This document shows positions 6,059-9,596 of a stretch of DNA of 9,596 nt, in pieces. The notes under the pieces are model-generated. The model did no database searches. It saw nothing but the letters and a program-made list of their open reading frames with translations, and was not told the DNA's origin. A program made the position numbers and the translations under genes. Each line of letters opens with the position of its first letter. Within the stretch, counting starts at the first letter, position 1. Location: NCBI GenBank assembly GCA_012514925.1, contig JAAYZI010000370.1, positions 1-9,596 of the forward strand, given 5' to 3'. Origin of the DNA: Deltaproteobacteria bacterium. Its GTDB lineage: Bacteria > Bdellovibrionota_C > UBA2361 > JAAYZI01.

Positions 6059-8842
6059 TTACATCAGTGATAGCGTTTCCCGTATCTCAGAAAACAACTT
6101 GCGGCGATTAACAGGCTTAGTCAAGTATTTAGTAGCCCCAGCCGACATAGCCTGGGCTGAAATCCGCTCCTCAACTTCCCCACTAACTATAATCACAGGC
6201 ACAGCCTCTCCATATTTTGCGCGCAAACTGCGAAGCAGGGTAATACCATCTCCATCCGGCAAGTGCACATCTGTAATCACCATGCGCGGTCTGCCCTGCT
6301 CGGCAACAATTGACATTGCCTCTTTAAACGAAGCCGCTGTGACATAACGCAGGTTCAAGGCTTGTGCCACACGCGCATAAAAAGTGGTCACCTCAGGATG
6401 ATCATCCACCAATAAAATCCACTGTCCATGCGCCTGAAGATCCACCTCTGACATGACACACGCCGGTAAATACAGACCAAGGCAATTAGACATGCCGTCT
6501 TTTGGGACCAAACACTCAAACTTACCACCACTTAGCCTGGCAAGATTTAAAGCCGCTTGCACACACTTTTCACCCCAATCCGCGCTAATCCAATTTGAAG
6601 CTGGTTCCGCAATCATCTCTCTAATCCGTCGATCCACTGGGCTTCCCTCATCACTTACTGCAAAAAGCACATACTCATCCTCTTTGCTAATACGCAGTTC
6701 CATAGCCCCCTGCCCCTTTAGGCGGCTGCCAGCCACTTGCAGCAGAGACCGTAGAACGGTCTCCAAGAATTCACGTCCTGCAACCTTAACGCCAGTGCCC
6801 TCCGGAACTTCTTCAATAATTCTCAAGCTCGCTCCCAACCTTAAATTCCGCTCTCGGCCGTAAAGCTCGATCTCAGATACAATTCCCGCAATGTCGCTTT
6901 GCTCCAGGCGCTGACCATCTCTAAGCTTAATTAACTCCCTTACCAACTTTGCATCCGTAACCTTAGCTGCCAGCATACGCGCATACAGATCGATTTGGTC
7001 TAACGGCGAAATCAAAGACGAATCACTTTTCTCAGATCTGAGTGAGGGCTTAGAAGTCTGCAATGCCTCACGCAAATTCTCACACTGAATTACAATATCT
7101 TGAGCCAAATTGTTGGCGTAGTGCACTACTTGATTAAGTTCAAAATCTCCCTCACTAAGCGATTGCTGTGAGCTGGAAAGAGCTCCCGACGATATAAAAC
7201 GTAAGCGCGACACCTCCAAAATCAGTCGCACTTGCGCGGCCACATTTACAATAGCGCGAAAAAATCTCTCAGGTCCATAAAGCCACAGACTCCGCTGGAG
7301 TGGTACCAACAGCGCCAAAACTTCTTCCTTATCGGAGATCACCGCACGGAGCTTTACAAAAAAGAACCCATGGGCCTTAGCTTTAAGCCAGTCGTACAAC
7401 GTAAACTCCAACTTTTCACCCAGACTGCGGCTGAAAATAAGTCCATGATCGACTGAGACCTCTCCGACTCTTTGCATTAAGCCACCACCATAAGCATCGT
7501 CCGAATCCACCTCCTCTAAAGTAAGACCATTTACAATCTCAACCCGGCCGTCGCCAAAAAGTATCAAGCTGCGGCGCACCTCCAGCATCTCGGCAATCTG
7601 CCAAGCCAACCCGCGCACTAAGGAGAGCGACGACATTCCCCATTGGCCAGCCTGAATGTTAGAAAGCCCTACTCCTCGCATCACACAATAGAGCCGGTTT
7701 AAAACCGAGGCCCTAACCACAAAAGGAACGCCCAAGAGGATTAGGAGCGCGGCTGGGTTATAGATTTTCAGCGCAACAGATATAACCAGAACCAACGACG
7801 CCAGCGACGCTAAACCCCAAGCATACGAACTCGGCCAAGGTAAAGTGCCATAGATGATCAAAAGCGCACACAATACACCCAAACTAAATGCCCCGCCCAC
7901 CGCTGGAAAATGTAAGGCAAGCCCCCACCAGCCCCAACCCGTCACAGCAGTTATCAAGGCCATTGTTTGCCAACCACGCGGCACTTTTTGGCGCAACAAA
8001 ACGGCAATCGTGGCAAACTGTGTAACAACCAATCCAATCCAGGTAATCGCAAAGCTTGCTCCCTTTTGGCCAGTGAAATAGGCTGCGATGAAGAACCCCG
8101 CCGCCCACAACACCCCGACCACCGACAACTTCCAAACCAAACTCGCCGCTAATTCAACCGCGATTTCACGAGCAGCCAGCTTTAAAAAACTCATACGCTG
8201 CGAACTTTCAAGATTGCTCTCTTTCACAAAAACCGGCCCAGACCCTACGGAGAATTCAAGCGCACTGATTTCACTACTTCCTGAGTTCAAACCGAGCGTA
8301 GCTGGTTCTTTAAAACGCCTGGCAGCCAATAGTAATATTCCAACTGCAGCGACAACGACGGGCAGACCCGCCCAATCCAAAGCCGTTCTCTCCTGTGTTG
8401 TCAAAAGTTCTATCACCCAATAAGCTCCGACAAACAGAATGGAGGGATAAACGGCTAGTAGTAGGTCAAACCAACGTATGCGAAGCAGCCCAAAACCCAG
8501 ATAAATCAAGGCTAAAGGTAAAAAAATGGCCCGCCACGGATTTAAATCCAAGATTAATGCGACAATCACAACTACAGCCGCCAAACCCACGATATACACC
8601 CGTAGAAGCCCCAACGAAAAAACGCGAAGTCTGCGAATCAGAATAAGGTTGAAGGCAACCAGATAAAAAATTAAAGAAGCACGCGCAATAAAATAACGAA
8701 TCCCATCCCCGCACAAAGCACCGATGGCACTGATAACTACCAGAAGCATCAATTGAGGGGCCGTCACGCCACGATAGAAAGCGGAGGAGTCCGCCGTAAA
8801 CACAAGCTGCTTTTCTGCCCCGTAGTTATTAGGTTTGACCAT
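6059..8842 (-). CDS. Polytopic membrane hybrid histidine-kinase-like protein with degenerate ATPase and C-terminal receiver
   Basis: A 927-residue inner-membrane protein. Hydrophobic segments fall in two blocks of about six (roughly residues 30-175 and 233-378), joined by a soluble stretch of about 55 residues. Residues about 415-550 look GAF-like. A dimerisation helix follows with H574 in VVHYANNLAQD, resembling the HDxNNLL box of some hybrid kinases but with Tyr in place of the acidic residue. The ATPase region (about 670-795) is eroded: the N-box Asn positions are S699 and V703, the G1 box reads DEGSP (D731 kept, second Gly lost), and the G2 glycines are missing (WGEKCVQ, 756-762), though LSGGKF remains. 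The receiver (805-927) is intact: D813/D814, phosphoacceptor D858, S887, K909. It is probably a pseudokinase or a conformational sensor signalling through its receiver (inference). The start has AGAAGG one base upstream, a short spacing. It sits in an operon with the receiver/zinc-ribbon gene. Confidence 0.85.
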   Translation of the reverse strand: MVKPNNYGAEKQLVFTADSSAFYRGVTAPQLMLLVVISAIGALCGDGIRYFIARASLIFYLVAFNLILIRRLRVFSLGLLRVYIVGLAAVVVIVALILDLNPWRAIFLPLALIYLGFGLLRIRWFDLLLAVYPSILFVGAYWVIELLTTQERTALDWAGLPVVVAAVGILLLAARRFKEPATLGLNSGSSEISALEFSVGSGPVFVKESNLESSQRMSFLKLAAREIAVELAASLVWKLSVVGVLWAAGFFIAAYFTGQKGASFAITWIGLVVTQFATIAVLLRQKVPRGWQTMALITAVTGWGWWGLALHFPAVGGAFSLGVLCALLIIYGTLPWPSSYAWGLASLASLVLVISVALKIYNPAALLILLGVPFVVRASVLNRLYCVMRGVGLSNIQAGQWGMSSLSLVRGLAWQIAEMLEVRRSLILFGDGRVEIVNGLTLEEVDSDDAYGGGLMQRVGEVSVDHGLIFSRSLGEKLEFTLYDWLKAKAHGFFFVKLRAVISDKEEVLALLVPLQRSLWLYGPERFFRAIVNVAAQVRLILEVSRLRFISSGALSSSQQSLSEGDFELNQVVHYANNLAQDIVIQCENLREALQTSKPSLRSEKSDSSLISPLDQIDLYARMLAAKVTDAKLVRELIKLRDGQRLEQSDIAGIVSEIELYGRERNLRLGASLRIIEEVPEGTGVKVAGREFLETVLRSLLQVAGSRLKGQGAMELRISKEDEYVLFAVSDEGSPVDRRIREMIAEPASNWISADWGEKCVQAALNLARLSGGKFECLVPKDGMSNCLGLYLPACVMSEVDLQAHGQWILLVDDHPEVTTFYARVAQALNLRYVTAASFKEAMSIVAEQGRPRMVITDVHLPDGDGITLLRSLRAKYGEAVPVIIVSGEVEERISAQAMSAGATKYLTKPVNRRKLFSEIRETLSLM

Positions 8843-8854
8843 GCCTTCTCTGGT

Positions 8855-9454
8855 TCAACGAATCTCAGGATCCATAGGCTTAGCGCAGACTGAACAAACC
8901 ACCAGACCGCTAACCTCGGGGGGCATCTGCGGCTGATGCGCAAATGTAACTATATAGCTCTGCGAGCCACAGCCTGAACATTTAGGATAAGAGTCATCCA
9001 TGTCTAAAAATAGTTTGCGAGAGGTTGGTGCAACGTACATCTCCAAAAAATCGTGCAACGACAGCCCCTCCATGGAGGAACCTTGCGGGTCGCCGATAAT
9101 TTCTTTGACTCTGGATAAGAACTGTTCATTGCCTGCTTGCCCAGTGCCTTTAACAATATAATCTGCAGCGCCCTCGCTTATAAAACGCTGCCTTAAATGC
9201 ACCGAAGGATTTCCGGTAAAGACTATTACCTCCGCCGCCCTTGCCTCCCGTCTAATAACGCCAAAGAGGTATGAACCAGACCTGTCCCCCAAACCGATAT
9301 CCAAAACAACAAGCCGAAACTGCTCCCGCATCAAAAACCCCTCTGCTTCACCTACGCTCTCGGCAGCCTCCACAGCGTAGCCTGCTCCCGAAAACAGCTT
9401 CTCAAGCCGCTGCCTTTCTTGACGTCCATCTTCTACAATTAAAATATCCTTCAT
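8855..9454 (-). CDS. Response-regulator receiver protein with C-terminal zinc ribbon
   Basis: A 199-residue cytoplasmic protein. Residues 1-120 are a CheY-like receiver with all key positions: acidic pair E8/D9, phosphoacceptor D52 (in VVLDIGLGD), switch T80 and conserved K102 (IVKGT). It should therefore accept phosphate from a histidine kinase. Residues about 155-192 hold CxxC twice (C159/C162 and C187/C190), the spacing of a zinc ribbon. There is no recognisable DNA-binding or enzymatic output domain, so the ribbon is probably the output, acting in protein or nucleic-acid contact (inference). The ATG at 9454 lies just below a good promoter; its Shine-Dalgarno (GGGGCG) is weak. The stop is 12 bases before the next gene, a membrane hybrid histidine-kinase-like protein, and co-transcription is very likely. 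The receiver call is secure; the role is unknown. Confidence 0.9.
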   Translation of the reverse strand: MKDILIVEDGRQERQRLEKLFSGAGYAVEAAESVGEAEGFLMREQFRLVVLDIGLGDRSGSYLFGVIRREARAAEVIVFTGNPSVHLRQRFISEGAADYIVKGTGQAGNEQFLSRVKEIIGDPQGSSMEGLSLHDFLEMYVAPTSRKLFLDMDDSYPKCSGCGSQSYIVTFAHQPQMPPEVSGLVVCSVCAKPMDPEIR

Positions 9455-9480
9455 AGCGCCCCGGCATATTTTAAAACGGC

Positions 9481-9508
9481 ATTACAGTTGCGACTACTGC
9501 ACGGTCAA
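9481..9508 (-). promoter_or_regulatory. Sigma70-type promoter for the right-hand gene unit
   Basis: Read on the minus strand there is a -35 box TTGACC (9508-9503, 5 of 6 to TTGACA), a 16-bp spacer and a -10 box TGTAAT (9486-9481, 5 of 6 to TATAAT). The start of transcription would fall near 9474, about 20 bases before the ATG of the receiver/zinc-ribbon gene at 9454. Distance and strand fit, so a transcription unit probably begins here. This rests on consensus matching only. Confidence 0.55.
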
Positions 9509-9596
9509 AACGAAATCACTCCATTAGCCTTCAACCTCCAATCCCTTCAATACCTAACCCCGCACTGCCCTCCAGTAAGATGCATCTCCAGGGGCA

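Noticed and set aside
6006..6347. 113-codon + strand frame opposite the receiver end of the membrane kinase
   Set aside because: It lies antisense to an intact receiver domain with all catalytic residues; it is a shadow of that coding sequence.
9509..9596. C-terminal end of an upstream gene on the minus strand
   Set aside because: All three frames are open only for 13 to 21 codons from the window edge, too short to choose among them or to recognise a product.

Overview
The window is bacterial. All seven well-supported genes lie on the minus strand, so they are transcribed from the right end towards the left. Base composition is near balanced, starts are ATG, and several genes have purine-rich ribosome binding sites. 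The content (a TadZ/CpaE-type ATPase, a Hanks-type Ser/Thr kinase, an FHA protein, a PP2C phosphatase and receiver-domain proteins) suggests a Gram-negative environmental bacterium with complex signalling, perhaps of deltaproteobacterial grade (Myxococcota, Bdellovibrionota or relatives). That placement is a guess from gene content; no ribosomal or other phylogenetic marker is present.

Right-hand unit (9508 to 5545): a good sigma70-type promoter precedes a receiver-domain protein with a C-terminal four-cysteine zinc ribbon. Twelve bases later comes a 927-residue protein with about 12 membrane segments, a histidine-kinase-like module whose ATP-binding boxes are badly eroded, and an intact C-terminal receiver domain. 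A 157-residue protein of unknown function follows; its C-terminal half reads like a small winged helix.

Middle gap (5052-5544): 493 bases without a convincing gene. It holds a perfect 22-bp palindrome and, directly to its left, a 42-bp direct repeat (two copies, 31/42 identical) whose core recurs a third time at the palindrome edge. This looks like a control region for the genes that follow.

Left-hand unit (5051 to 157): PP2C phosphatase with a C-terminal membrane anchor, FHA-domain protein, Ser/Thr kinase with a C-terminal membrane anchor, then, after a 209-bp gap with its own candidate promoter, a CpaE/TadZ-like protein (pseudo-receiver plus ParA/MinD-type ATPase). Kinase, phosphatase and FHA protein form a complete write/erase/read module for phosphothreonine. 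The CpaE-like protein implies that the module controls placement or assembly of a Tad (type IVc) pilus, whose other genes would lie outside the window.

Points of most interest: the pseudo-histidine kinase paired with a receiver-zinc-ribbon protein; the heptapeptide DDAYGGG shared by that kinase and the CpaE-like protein but encoded with different codons; the palindrome/repeat control region; and Thr-Val-x-Leu motifs in the kinase and FHA proteins that fit FHA ligand preference.
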